A DNA stretch of 43,068 nucleotides from an uncultured Mediterraneibacter sp. (GTDB lineage: Bacteria > Bacillota > Clostridia > Lachnospirales > Lachnospiraceae): assembly GCA_944383695.1 (NCBI GenBank), contig CALWQP010000026.1, forward strand, positions 1-43,068, given 5' to 3'. The stretch's first letter is position 1, and every line of letters begins with the position of its first letter. The notes beneath the pieces were generated by a model. It made no database searches and was not told the DNA's origin. It saw nothing but the letters and a program-made list of their open reading frames with translations. Position numbers and translations under genes: made by a program. Below, piece after piece: positions 16,109-24,701 of this stretch.

Positions 16109-17788
16109 ATGAGGACATATCCGATCGGCAGACTGCTGCTGAAACACCAGTACATAACAAACGCTGCCTTTGAACAGCTCAAGGAAGAAGGGGAGAAGCG
16201 GGACACAGAGGAGTATGATCTTCTCCGGGAATTGAATATTATATCGGTTTCCAGACTGATGCAGGCATTCAGTCATATTTTCAGTCTGGAAATCGTAGAT
16301 CTGGATCTTGTAGAGATTGATGAAGGGCTTCTGGAACTGTTTCCCCAAAAAAGTATGCGAAAGCTTGGCATAATCCCCTTACAGGAGACAGAAAAGGAAT
16401 TGATTCTTGCTGTCAGCAATCCCACGTTGATCGCGGAGATGGAGCGGCTTCGCTATTATACGGAGAAGAAGTTTGTGCTGCGGATCGCGGACCGGGAGCA
16501 GATCATCAAAAGGCTGAACCTGTATTCTGCGGAAAGTGAATCCGCCGAAGCGATTGAGAAGCTGGAAGATGCAATGGAGCAGCAGAAGAGGCCGGAAGAA
16601 ACCATATTGGCAAACATTCTGGACGATACTTCGGACGCTCCCACGATCCGGCTGACCAACTCCATTATCTCGAAAGCCATTACCGAGGGAGCCAGCGATA
16701 TCCACATTGAACCCTATGAGAAGAACGTGACCGTGCGCTATCGGATCGACGGGCGGCTGATCGTACAGCAGAGGCTTCCCATGAATGTTTTCCCGGCGCT
16801 GATTACCCGGTTTAAGCTGATGGGCGGCATGGATATCGCGGAGCGCCGCGTCCCCCAGGAGGGACGTCTTGAGATCATGATGGATAACGTGGGCACGGAC
16901 CTGCGTTTCTCAACCATCCCGAATATTTTCGGAGAGAAGCTCGTTATCCGTCTGCTGAGAAAGAACGCGCTGAATAAAGGGGTTGAGGAGCTTGGATTCG
17001 ATGAAGAATCTCTTGAAAAAGTGAAAGCCATGCTGGACCGTACCAATGGGATCATCCTCGTTACCGGGCCTACCGGAAGCGGAAAGAGTACGACTCTTTA
17101 CTCCTTTCTCAAGCATATAAAATCGGATGAAACAGCGATCGTGACCGTAGAAGATCCGGTGGAGTATACGATCGAAGGCTTTAACCAGACGCAGGTTTCC
17201 GTGAAGCAGGGAATGACCTTCCCGGTGGCGCTTAAAGCAATCCTCCGTCAGGATCCGGACATTATCATGATCGGAGAGATCCGTGATGAGGAGACCGCGC
17301 ACATTGCCGTGCGGGCAAGTATTACCGGACACCTTGTGCTCTCCACGCTCCACACCAACAGCGCGGTCAGCAGTATGGGGCGCCTGCTCAATATGGGCGT
17401 GGAATCTTATCTGCTGGCGGATTCTCTTCGGGGAGTGGTGGCGCAGCGCCTGATACGGCGTCTGTGCCCATACTGCAAAGAAAAGTACCTGGCAAGTGAA
17501 GATGAAAAGCAAACACTGGGCGTAGACTATCCTGTCTTTCTATACAAAGCAAAAGGATGTGCCCGCTGCAATGATACCGGCTATCAGGGCAGGTTCGCTA
17601 TATTTGAAGTGCTCCATGTCACCCCGGAGATAGAGCATATGCTCCAAAGCGGGGAAGAGGTCTCCAGGATCGCGGCAAGGCTCGAGGAGCGGGGAGACTA
17701 CCAGACACTGGCGCAGAGCGTGAAAAAGGCGATATTAAAAGGCGAGACTTCGATGCAGGAAATTAAGGAGGTAGACATAGATGATTAA
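16109..17788 (+). CDS. pilB: Type IV pilus extension ATPase PilB
   Basis: A 559-residue GspE/PilB AAA-type ATPase that powers pilin extraction and assembly. The N-terminal domain (1-150) is of the T2SSE-N/MshEN type; some MshEN domains bind cyclic di-GMP, but I cannot confirm the motif here. Walker A GPTGSGKSTT is at 320-329, the Asp box EDPVEY and Walker B IIMIGEIRDEETA follow, then the His box HLVLSTLHTN. A zinc tetracysteine (C453, C456, C484, C487) is present as in PilB. The ATG comes 4 bases after the pilO stop with a weak ribosome binding site. It overlaps pilT by 8 bases. Confidence 0.95.
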   Translation: MRTYPIGRLLLKHQYITNAAFEQLKEEGEKRDTEEYDLLRELNIISVSRLMQAFSHIFSLEIVDLDLVEIDEGLLELFPQKSMRKLGIIPLQETEKELILAVSNPTLIAEMERLRYYTEKKFVLRIADREQIIKRLNLYSAESESAEAIEKLEDAMEQQKRPEETILANILDDTSDAPTIRLTNSIISKAITEGASDIHIEPYEKNVTVRYRIDGRLIVQQRLPMNVFPALITRFKLMGGMDIAERRVPQEGRLEIMMDNVGTDLRFSTIPNIFGEKLVIRLLRKNALNKGVEELGFDEESLEKVKAMLDRTNGIILVTGPTGSGKSTTLYSFLKHIKSDETAIVTVEDPVEYTIEGFNQTQVSVKQGMTFPVALKAILRQDPDIIMIGEIRDEETAHIAVRASITGHLVLSTLHTNSAVSSMGRLLNMGVESYLLADSLRGVVAQRLIRRLCPYCKEKYLASEDEKQTLGVDYPVFLYKAKGCARCNDTGYQGRFAIFEVLHVTPEIEHMLQSGEEVSRIAARLEERGDYQTLAQSVKKAILKGETSMQEIKEVDIDD

Positions 17789-18860
17789 GGAGTTGCTGCA
17801 CCAGATACTGCAGATGTCAGGAGAATTTAACAGCAGTGATATTCATTTGGTGGAGAAAGCTCATCCGGTGTTCCGCATTAATGGAATGCTGCAGCAGTGC
17901 GACCGCTTTCCGGTGCTGACGCGGGACACAACAAAAGAAATTTCACAATACATAATGGAAGAGCTGTGCGATACGCAGTTCTTCGACCAGAAGGAAATAG
18001 ATGCTGCCTTCAGCATCGAGGGTCTGGGACGTTATCGTTTAAATATTTATAAAGAGCGGGGAAGCTACGCTCTGGCTCTCAGGGCTCTGCCGAATGTGGT
18101 CAAATCCATGCGCGAACTGGATCTTCCCACTCAGCTTGACGAGCTCTGTGACAGAAAGCGGGGACTGATCCTTGTGACAGGCCCCACCGGAAGCGGGAAA
18201 AGCACCACTCTGGCGGCGATGATTAACGAAATCAACCGGAACAAGCGCTGTCATATTATCACCATTGAGGACCCGGTGGAGTATCTGTATGAGCACGATA
18301 AGGCGATTGTAAACCAGAGGGAAGTGGGAGCGGATTCCGGCAGTTTTGCCGATGCCCTCCGGGCAGCCATGCGAGAGGATCCGGATATCATCCTTGTAGG
18401 AGAGATGCGTGATCCGGAGACGATCCAGACCGCACTGACAGCTGCGGAGACGGGGCATCTTGTATTTTCCACCCTGCATACCACCGGGGCGGCGAAGACA
18501 GTAGACCGTATCATTGACACCTTTGAGGGCGGGAAGCAGAATCAGATTGCCCAGCAGCTTGCGACCGTGCTGCAGGCAGTTATTTCTCAGGTGCTGATCC
18601 CAAGGGCGGACGGGAAGGGACGTATCATGTCCTGTGAGATCATGAAAACAACTCCTGCGATACAGAACCTGATCCGTGAGAGGAAGCCCCATCAGATCCG
18701 CAACAGTATCCAGAGCGGTGTGGATATCGGTATGCAGCTGCTGGATAATGATTTGATCCGTCTTGCAAGACTGCGTGTGATCGACCGGACAGAGGCGATT
18801 TCGTATGCGCAGGACAGCGAATATGTCAGCCGAAATTTGACGGGAATAGGAGGAGTATAG
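17781..18860 (+). CDS. pilT: Type IV pilus retraction ATPase PilT
   Basis: A 359-residue PilT ATPase. Walker A GPTGSGKSTT is at 134-143, then IEDPVEYLY, ILVGEMRDPETI and HLVFSTLHTTGA. The AIQNLIRE motif, diagnostic of retraction ATPases, is at about residue 293, and the N-terminal PilT sequence SDIHLVEKAHPVFRINGML is present. Length fits (about 345-370). Its presence predicts retractile pili and twitching or DNA uptake. The ATG overlaps the pilB end; AAGGAGG precedes it. Confidence 0.95.
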   Translation: MIKELLHQILQMSGEFNSSDIHLVEKAHPVFRINGMLQQCDRFPVLTRDTTKEISQYIMEELCDTQFFDQKEIDAAFSIEGLGRYRLNIYKERGSYALALRALPNVVKSMRELDLPTQLDELCDRKRGLILVTGPTGSGKSTTLAAMINEINRNKRCHIITIEDPVEYLYEHDKAIVNQREVGADSGSFADALRAAMREDPDIILVGEMRDPETIQTALTAAETGHLVFSTLHTTGAAKTVDRIIDTFEGGKQNQIAQQLATVLQAVISQVLIPRADGKGRIMSCEIMKTTPAIQNLIRERKPHQIRNSIQSGVDIGMQLLDNDLIRLARLRVIDRTEAISYAQDSEYVSRNLTGIGGV

Positions 18861-18863
18861 AAA

Positions 18864-20054
18864 ATGGCAAAATATATCTACCGGGCAATGGATGAAAAAG
18901 GGTTCTACTCCAATGGGGAGCATGAATGCAACTCTAAAAAGGAACTAGAACAGTTTTTGAATGCCAAAGGTCTGTTTTTGGTTTCCTGTTCTCAGCCTGC
19001 GAAATTCAAATTGTCTGCGGAAAAGATCAAACTGAGGGATATTATTATATTCTCCCGTCAGTTTTCGGTTCTTTCCAATGCGGGCATTTCACAGGATGAG
19101 TGCATCCGCACCATAGCGGTACATACAGAAAAGGATTCCATGAGGACGATCCTCAACGAAATCGCGGAAGAGATGCAGCATGGAAAGCCTCTTTCAGAAT
19201 GTATGGAAAAGCACGAGAAGGTGTTTAAATACTTTTTCGTCTCCATGATGAAAGTCGGAGAGTTCAGTGGAGAGGTAGACCGGGTGCTCAAGGATGTGGC
19301 GGACTATTATGAAGGCGAGGGAAAGCTCCAGTCCAAGATCCGGGGCGCGATCACCTACCCGATCATCCTGGGAGTTATGATCGTGGCTATTGTAATCTTT
19401 CTCATGAATGGGATTGTCCCACAGTTTCAGGACATGTTTGTTTCAATGGGAGCGGATCTGCCCTTCATTACACAGATGCTGATCAATGTCAGTGACTTCG
19501 TCCGGCAAAACGGACTGCTTCTGGCCCTGTTTCTGGTGCTTCTCATTCTCGGGATCCGGTTTTATGTAAAGACGGAGAAAGGAAGATATCACGTAGACCG
19601 GCTTACCATTTCCCTGCCAGTGATCAGTGGAGTGTACACCAAGGTCGTAACAGCCAGATTTGCCCGTTCCATGAGTATCCTTTTAAACAGCGGGATCAGT
19701 CTGATGCAGTCCTTTGACATCATCGATTCCCTGATCTCAAACGGAGTGGTGCTGGAGCGGTTTAAGGAATGTAAGGAAAGTGTTTCCCTGGGATATACAT
19801 ACTCCTCCTCTCTGGAGAAGATGAACTTTTTTCCGAGCATCCTCCTGAACATGGTTGCCGCAGGTGAGAAAGCCGGTTCTCTCGGCGAGGTCTTTGAGAA
19901 GACAAGCTCGTTCTTTGACGATGAGGCAGACCGGGAGATCGACGCCATGATCAAACTGATCGAGCCTGTGATGCTTGTGATCGCAGGAGCGGTCATTGTG
20001 CTGGTATTCCTCTCGATCATGCTTCCGATGTTTGATATGATCGGAAACGTATAG
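18864..20054 (+). CDS. pilC: Pilus inner-membrane platform protein PilC
   Basis: A 396-residue GspF/PilC family protein with the duplicated T2SSF domain. The N-terminal half includes FSRQFSVLSNAGISQDECIR, the second copy FARSMSILLNSGISLMQSFD. Membrane segments lie near residues 165-190, 213-233 and 365-392. The start ATG is 3 bases after the pilT stop with GGAGGA upstream. Length and topology are normal. It couples PilB and PilT to the pilus base. Confidence 0.94.
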   Translation: MAKYIYRAMDEKGFYSNGEHECNSKKELEQFLNAKGLFLVSCSQPAKFKLSAEKIKLRDIIIFSRQFSVLSNAGISQDECIRTIAVHTEKDSMRTILNEIAEEMQHGKPLSECMEKHEKVFKYFFVSMMKVGEFSGEVDRVLKDVADYYEGEGKLQSKIRGAITYPIILGVMIVAIVIFLMNGIVPQFQDMFVSMGADLPFITQMLINVSDFVRQNGLLLALFLVLLILGIRFYVKTEKGRYHVDRLTISLPVISGVYTKVVTARFARSMSILLNSGISLMQSFDIIDSLISNGVVLERFKECKESVSLGYTYSSSLEKMNFFPSILLNMVAAGEKAGSLGEVFEKTSSFFDDEADREIDAMIKLIEPVMLVIAGAVIVLVFLSIMLPMFDMIGNV

Positions 20055-20064
20055 GAAGGAGAAG

Positions 20065-20841
20065 ATGATGCAGAATGTACTTTTCTATGTGGTGTTAGCA
20101 GTGCTTGGCCTTGTGCTGGGATCTTTTCTGAACGTTGTTATTTACCGGGTCCCCAGAAAAGAGGGATTGGCGTTCCCGTCAAGCCACTGCGCGAACTGCG
20201 GGCACAAGCTGTCCCCTCTTGATTTGATCCCAGTGTTCAGCTGGATCTTTCTGAGGGGAAAATGCAGATACTGTAAAGAGAAGATTTCCATTCAGTATCC
20301 TCTGGTGGAACTTCTGACAGCGGCGCTGTTTGTCCTTACGGCGACCCGCGCCGGCAGTGTGTGGGAGCTCGTCCTCTCTCTGGCAACTGTGTTGTTTTTA
20401 ATTCCGATTGCCGCAATTGATTTTCGACATTACATCATTCCAAATAAAATTCTTCTGGCATTTTTGCCGGTGGCTGTGGTGTCCGCGGTTTTACAGGTCG
20501 TAAGTCAGGAACAGGTGAGTCTGTTCTATGACAGCGCAAGTCCTTTCAGTCCGCTGCTCGGAGCCGTGGCCGCATCAGGGATCCTCTTTCTCATCGCCCT
20601 TCTGGGATTTTATCTCCACGGCAGAGAAGAGGTCATGGGAATGGGAGACATCAAGCTGCTGGTCATCTTAGGCGCGCTGTGCGGTCCGAAAAATATTTTG
20701 CTGGTCTTACTTTCCGCGGTGATTCTTGCCGGAGTCGCATCCATTGTGATGCTGGTGCTTCGGAAAAAGGGACGAAAAGATAAAATAGCGTTTGGCCCGT
20801 ATATCATATTAGCATTTTACGTTATTGTATACTGGCTGTAG
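20065..20841 (+). CDS. pilD: Prepilin peptidase / N-methyltransferase PilD
   Basis: A 258-residue type 4 prepilin peptidase with the N-terminal methylase part. FLNVVIYRVPR near residue 20 and the two Cys pairs CANC (about 43) and CRYC (about 70) are present. The catalytic Asp residues are D119 (IDFRHYIIPN) and D195 (GMGDIKLL), the GxGD motif. Six to eight hydrophobic helices. It processes the five or six prepilin-like proteins of the operon. The start ATG follows AAGGAGAAG; an adjacent in-frame ATG one codon later is equally possible. Confidence 0.95.
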   Translation: MMQNVLFYVVLAVLGLVLGSFLNVVIYRVPRKEGLAFPSSHCANCGHKLSPLDLIPVFSWIFLRGKCRYCKEKISIQYPLVELLTAALFVLTATRAGSVWELVLSLATVLFLIPIAAIDFRHYIIPNKILLAFLPVAVVSAVLQVVSQEQVSLFYDSASPFSPLLGAVAASGILFLIALLGFYLHGREEVMGMGDIKLLVILGALCGPKNILLVLLSAVILAGVASIVMLVLRKKGRKDKIAFGPYIILAFYVIVYWL

Positions 20842-20856
20842 AGACAGGAGGAAAAA

Positions 20857-21480
20857 ATGAAGAAAAAAGCGGCGATCCTGTTCCTTTGTCTTGCATGGTG
20901 CCTGACAGGCTGCACTGTGAAAACAGAGGATCCGGATCTGGCAGAGATCATGGATAAAATGGAGGTAACAGAAAACACTTCCGGGGAAAACACATCTGAA
21001 GAAAATACTTCCGGATCGGAGATCAGCGGATACCCTTCTCTGGAAGGAGAGGAGACCGCCTATGTAAAGAAGACCTTTTCCGATGTGTTTAACAGTATCG
21101 AACAAAAAGAGAACAGGCTGTACTATATCGGATATCCGGGGTGCGAGTGGTGTCAGAGCATGGTGGCGATTTTGAATCAGGCGGCAATGGAGGCAGGAAA
21201 GGAAATCTGGTATGTGCCGCTGTATGACGAGCAGGGGAACCAGATATACGAGATGGAGGACAGAGAAGAGTTTGTCGCATATGCAGAAGAGCATCTGGAA
21301 ACGAACGATGAGGGGGAACCGACCTTATATTCTCCGTATGTATTTGTACTAAGAGACGGAGAGATCGTCTCCTCCCATGTGGGCACGCTGGACGGTCACG
21401 AATTAGAGGAAGGCATGACTTCGGAGCAGGAGGAAGAACTACTTAATATTTATAGGGCCATGTTTGAAGAAGTAGAATGA
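20857..21480 (+). CDS. Thioredoxin-like lipoprotein in the pilus operon
   Basis: A 207-residue lipoprotein: signal peptide and lipobox LTGC with the lipidated Cys at 19, then a Ser/Thr/Glu-rich linker (about 25-65) with a repeated ENTS motif. The rest is a thioredoxin-like fold with IGYPGCEWCQSMVAILNQA, a CEWC redox motif near residue 95, and SPYVFVLRDGE as the cis-Pro strand. Anchored outside the membrane, it could form or isomerise disulfides; the pilins of the same operon contain Cys pairs. The role in pilin folding is inference. It overlaps the kinase gene by ATGA. Confidence 0.8.
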   Translation: MKKKAAILFLCLAWCLTGCTVKTEDPDLAEIMDKMEVTENTSGENTSEENTSGSEISGYPSLEGEETAYVKKTFSDVFNSIEQKENRLYYIGYPGCEWCQSMVAILNQAAMEAGKEIWYVPLYDEQGNQIYEMEDREEFVAYAEEHLETNDEGEPTLYSPYVFVLRDGEIVSSHVGTLDGHELEEGMTSEQEEELLNIYRAMFEEVE

Positions 21481-22823
21481 TTTCCATACTTGAGAAAATC
21501 ATGCAGATTTTAAATATCCCCCTGCTGATATTCATCGCTCTTTTATTTACCCGCTTCCAGGTTATTTTCTCAGAGGAAAAGCGGCGAAGTTCTTTTTGGG
21601 CCATTATCATCATTGCTGTGCTGATCGCTCTTTGCTACGGAAGCTATCCAGGAGGAATTATCTCATATTTCCTGATTCTGGAATTGCTGGTACTGGTTGT
21701 AAAAGGACTCTTTCACATGGGAAGCCTGGATACACATTTTCTGCTGGGAAAATGGGCGATGTATCTGTTGATTATTAAAAATGTGCTGTACTGCCTTGCT
21801 TCTGTCATCACGGATTACAGTATCGAAGGGCTGAAGGCTTCCCCGAGAATGCGGCAGAATATAAGTTTTTTCATATATTTATTCGGAGTGGTGGTACTTC
21901 TTCTGCTGCAGAGGCTCTATCCTAAGGAGCGAGTGCGGAAGCTTTTGAAGAATCGGAGCGCAGTGAAGATTCTCGTACTCATGGAGTATGGTTTTTCCTT
22001 CATATGCGTCATCTTTCTGGACTATTTGCTGACCAACGTCTCCTATGAAGGGGTCTATCTGTACCACATTCTGACTCTGTGTATCGGGGGCGCCCTGTAT
22101 TCTGCAATCTTTTATATGTTTGTATTTTTTCAGGAGCGGGATGAGGAAAAAGAGCGGGCGGAGAAGCTGGAGCTGCTGCATCAAAGAAGCAAGGAATACT
22201 ATGAACAAGAGCTGCAAGGGATGCAGGAGCTGCGGAAAGCCCGCCATGATTATAAAAATCAGCTGTTTATTATCCGCTGTCTGTTGGAGGAAGGGGATAT
22301 AGAGAAAGTCAGAGAGTATGTGACAAAGCAGGAGGAGCAGACCCAGCGTCTGGAAAGGGAGACGCTGTGCAACTGGAGAATTTTAAATTACATTCTTGTC
22401 CGGGCGAAGACATATCTCGAAGAACGGAAGATCCGCTGTCAGATTGGACTTTGGATACCGGATATCCATGTAAAGGAAGAAGATATGTATCTGGTCTTTC
22501 TGAATCTTCTGCACAATTGCCGGGAGGCGCTGCTGCGCCAGGATGAGGCAGAGGACAGGTATTTGAAGATCTGGGGGGAGGGAGAATCAGAGGGACGATT
22601 TGCGATTTATCTGGAGAATTCCTTTTCCGGTGAGATCCTGCTCAATGACAGGCAGGAAATCATGTCGGTAAAAGACGACAAAGTGAACCATGGGCTTGGG
22701 CTTAAGATTATCAAGTCAGTTCTGAAACAGAACAAGGGGACAGCGGAATACCACTTTGATGTGCAGGAAAAATATTTTCTGGTGAAATTAACGCTTGAGG
22801 AGGGGGATGGGAATGGAAGCTGA
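21477..22823 (+). CDS. GHKL-type sensor histidine kinase (AgrC-like)
   Basis: A 448-residue membrane kinase. Six hydrophobic segments lie between residues 1 and 220, followed by a coiled coil (221-250) and RKARHDYKNQLFIIRCLLEE, where the His of RHDYKNQ is the phosphoacceptor. The GHKL ATP domain has LVFLNLLHNCREALLR (N box) and KVNHGLGLKIIKSVL (G box). This class partners with LytTR response regulators; one is encoded at 27692, past the end of the pilus operon. The membrane domain has no peptide-export or AgrB-like gene nearby, so its signal is unknown. It overlaps the next gene by 11 bases. Confidence 0.88.
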   Translation: MISILEKIMQILNIPLLIFIALLFTRFQVIFSEEKRRSSFWAIIIIAVLIALCYGSYPGGIISYFLILELLVLVVKGLFHMGSLDTHFLLGKWAMYLLIIKNVLYCLASVITDYSIEGLKASPRMRQNISFFIYLFGVVVLLLLQRLYPKERVRKLLKNRSAVKILVLMEYGFSFICVIFLDYLLTNVSYEGVYLYHILTLCIGGALYSAIFYMFVFFQERDEEKERAEKLELLHQRSKEYYEQELQGMQELRKARHDYKNQLFIIRCLLEEGDIEKVREYVTKQEEQTQRLERETLCNWRILNYILVRAKTYLEERKIRCQIGLWIPDIHVKEEDMYLVFLNLLHNCREALLRQDEAEDRYLKIWGEGESEGRFAIYLENSFSGEILLNDRQEIMSVKDDKVNHGLGLKIIKSVLKQNKGTAEYHFDVQEKYFLVKLTLEEGDGNGS

Positions 22824-24678
22824 GAGCTTTTTTCTTAAATCCAATGTTTATTTCAAAGAATTGAAAGAGATACGGGGCATTCACGAAGATGCTGCAAAAG
22901 AAGTCTGTACCTATCCTTTTTCATGGCAGGAGCTGAGATCCGGCAGGCTGCTCGATACCGAGTCCTGGAAAGAGCAGTTTGAGGAAGCCGGCGCACAGTC
23001 TTTTCAGGGGATTCTTATCCTTTTACCGTTGAAAGACTCTGCATCGCTTTGCATTCCGGCATGGATCGACCGCAGCGGCGCATTTATCCACGGCGGAGAT
23101 TACCGGACTCTTCCATGGATCCGGGGACAGGAGGAAGACGGCGGACTTTATGGCAGAGCAGAAGCTTTTCTGGAGACCCACTTACAGGATTTTCTGGATA
23201 CGAGAGAATGGCGGCAGTTTTTTAAACTGTGTGTGCAGCTGTTTGAGAGTCTGAACCTGGGAGGGGAATGGAAAGAGCATATCGTCTGCCGCAAACTGTC
23301 TGGCCAGCAGGATGGGATGCAGGAACAGTTCTATGATACCATTTTGCATGAAAATAACAGTAACCGGTTATACCGCAATCTGTTTTATCGAATAGAGTCT
23401 TTGGGAAAGCGTTCCGCCATGGAGTATGAAAGCGAACTTCGCGGACAGCTCCAGATATGTGAACAGGGGCAGGAGCAGGAACTGCTGCTCGGGGAGTATA
23501 TACAGAGTGTAAAAAAGATGAAGCGGGCGCCGCTCATCGCAGTGACGGGAAGGGACGAGTCCTGGGTGAGAGGGAAGATCCTCCCCTTTTGGGAAGAGGT
23601 TACGTCAAAAGACCGATATTCCCACGGCGATTCCGATTTCCTGATGATGCCGGAGGAAGAGGATGAGAAAGAATGGTACCGTCTGCTGGAAAAAGCCGAA
23701 TCAGAAGGCAATGAATTTAAAGAAAAAATGGATCTGCTGCTAAATGAAGTGCAGGGAAGTATCCAGGAGACTAAGGCTGATCTTAAACGGCGGGTGCAGG
23801 AGACGGAGGCGCGTCTTCAGAAGATGGAGAAGAGCCTGCGGAAACGGAACGGGGAAATAGACCGGGCTGTCAGCCGTAAAAATGAGTGGATCATTTTTCT
23901 GGACTCCGTATCTGGAGGAAGGTACAAGCTTAGCATATGGCAGAAAAGGCTTGCCAAAAAGGTAGAGGGATTTTGTGAGGAGCAGGATCTGCCGGTTCTA
24001 GGCAGCAACAGGGATGTACAGGAAATCGTGGAGGTCTATGACACATATATAAAAAAGATGCTGCAGGCGCTTCGAAAACGAAACGACATATACAATGAAC
24101 AGAAAGAAAAAAACAACCAGAATAAGAAGCGGATCGATATCCTGGAAACAAGTCTCCCAGTCATGAGTAAAATGGTAGAAATATCCATGGGAAAGGCGGA
24201 GCGGGACACCGTGGACTGGGAGGCGCTGGAAACAGCATCCCTCTGGCAGCTGGAGCAGATTTTAAAGGACGTGTTCCGGAAGTTTCAGCTTAAGACAGCG
24301 TGGACTGCATTCCGTTACTGTAAATGCACTCAAAATGATGGGGAAAACACGGCATACTCCCCGGGCAATTCCGAAATCATACTCTGTGACTTTCAGGAGT
24401 TCTCGAGAAGATTTTACAGTGGAACGCAGGGGATTGATTCTCTGGATCTTCTGATAATTTTGGATGCGGACAACGTTCCGGTGGAGGATGGGATTTTGCT
24501 TGGGAATTTTGCCAGGCGCATGATCTTGCTTAAAGGGACTAAAAGATGGAAAGGAGGTGTTGCCGATGGCATACGGAGATTATTGATGCAGAAGCTGGAA
24601 TTAGGAGAGAAACAACAAGAAGTGTATTGCCGGACAGAAACACTGTGGGATATGGCAAATGAGCTGTTAACCGGTTAG
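22813..24678 (+). CDS. Unknown coiled-coil protein resembling a degenerate SF1 helicase fragment
   Basis: A 622-residue soluble protein I cannot assign to a named family. Residues 239-255 (APLIAVTGRDESWVRGK) sit where an SF1 helicase would have xxAVNGPPGTGKTT, but the P-loop residues are gone. Long coiled coils cover about 300-360 and 405-450, like the insertions in DNA2/Upf1-type bacterial helicases. Residues 527-570 (IILCDFQEFSRRF, then SLDLLIILDADNVP) parallel the helicase stretch xxTTFASFxRMF ... LLIDEAGQA, with the Walker B DE replaced by DAD. The protein ends where the second RecA domain would follow. I start at ATG 22813 (GAGGAGGGG seven bases before) in preference to 22795 or 22807. 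No signal peptide or membrane segment. It is cotranscribed with pilus genes, overlapping the kinase gene. Confidence 0.6.
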   Translation: MEAESFFLKSNVYFKELKEIRGIHEDAAKEVCTYPFSWQELRSGRLLDTESWKEQFEEAGAQSFQGILILLPLKDSASLCIPAWIDRSGAFIHGGDYRTLPWIRGQEEDGGLYGRAEAFLETHLQDFLDTREWRQFFKLCVQLFESLNLGGEWKEHIVCRKLSGQQDGMQEQFYDTILHENNSNRLYRNLFYRIESLGKRSAMEYESELRGQLQICEQGQEQELLLGEYIQSVKKMKRAPLIAVTGRDESWVRGKILPFWEEVTSKDRYSHGDSDFLMMPEEEDEKEWYRLLEKAESEGNEFKEKMDLLLNEVQGSIQETKADLKRRVQETEARLQKMEKSLRKRNGEIDRAVSRKNEWIIFLDSVSGGRYKLSIWQKRLAKKVEGFCEEQDLPVLGSNRDVQEIVEVYDTYIKKMLQALRKRNDIYNEQKEKNNQNKKRIDILETSLPVMSKMVEISMGKAERDTVDWEALETASLWQLEQILKDVFRKFQLKTAWTAFRYCKCTQNDGENTAYSPGNSEIILCDFQEFSRRFYSGTQGIDSLDLLIILDADNVPVEDGILLGNFARRMILLKGTKRWKGGVADGIRRLLMQKLELGEKQQEVYCRTETLWDMANELLTG

Positions 24679-24701
24679 ATACACTCGGAAAGGAGGAATC
24701 T

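Noticed and set aside
22795-22812. TTG at 22795 as start of the coiled-coil gene.
   Set aside because: The ribosome binding site GAGGAGGGG overlaps those codons; ATG 22813 has the right spacing.
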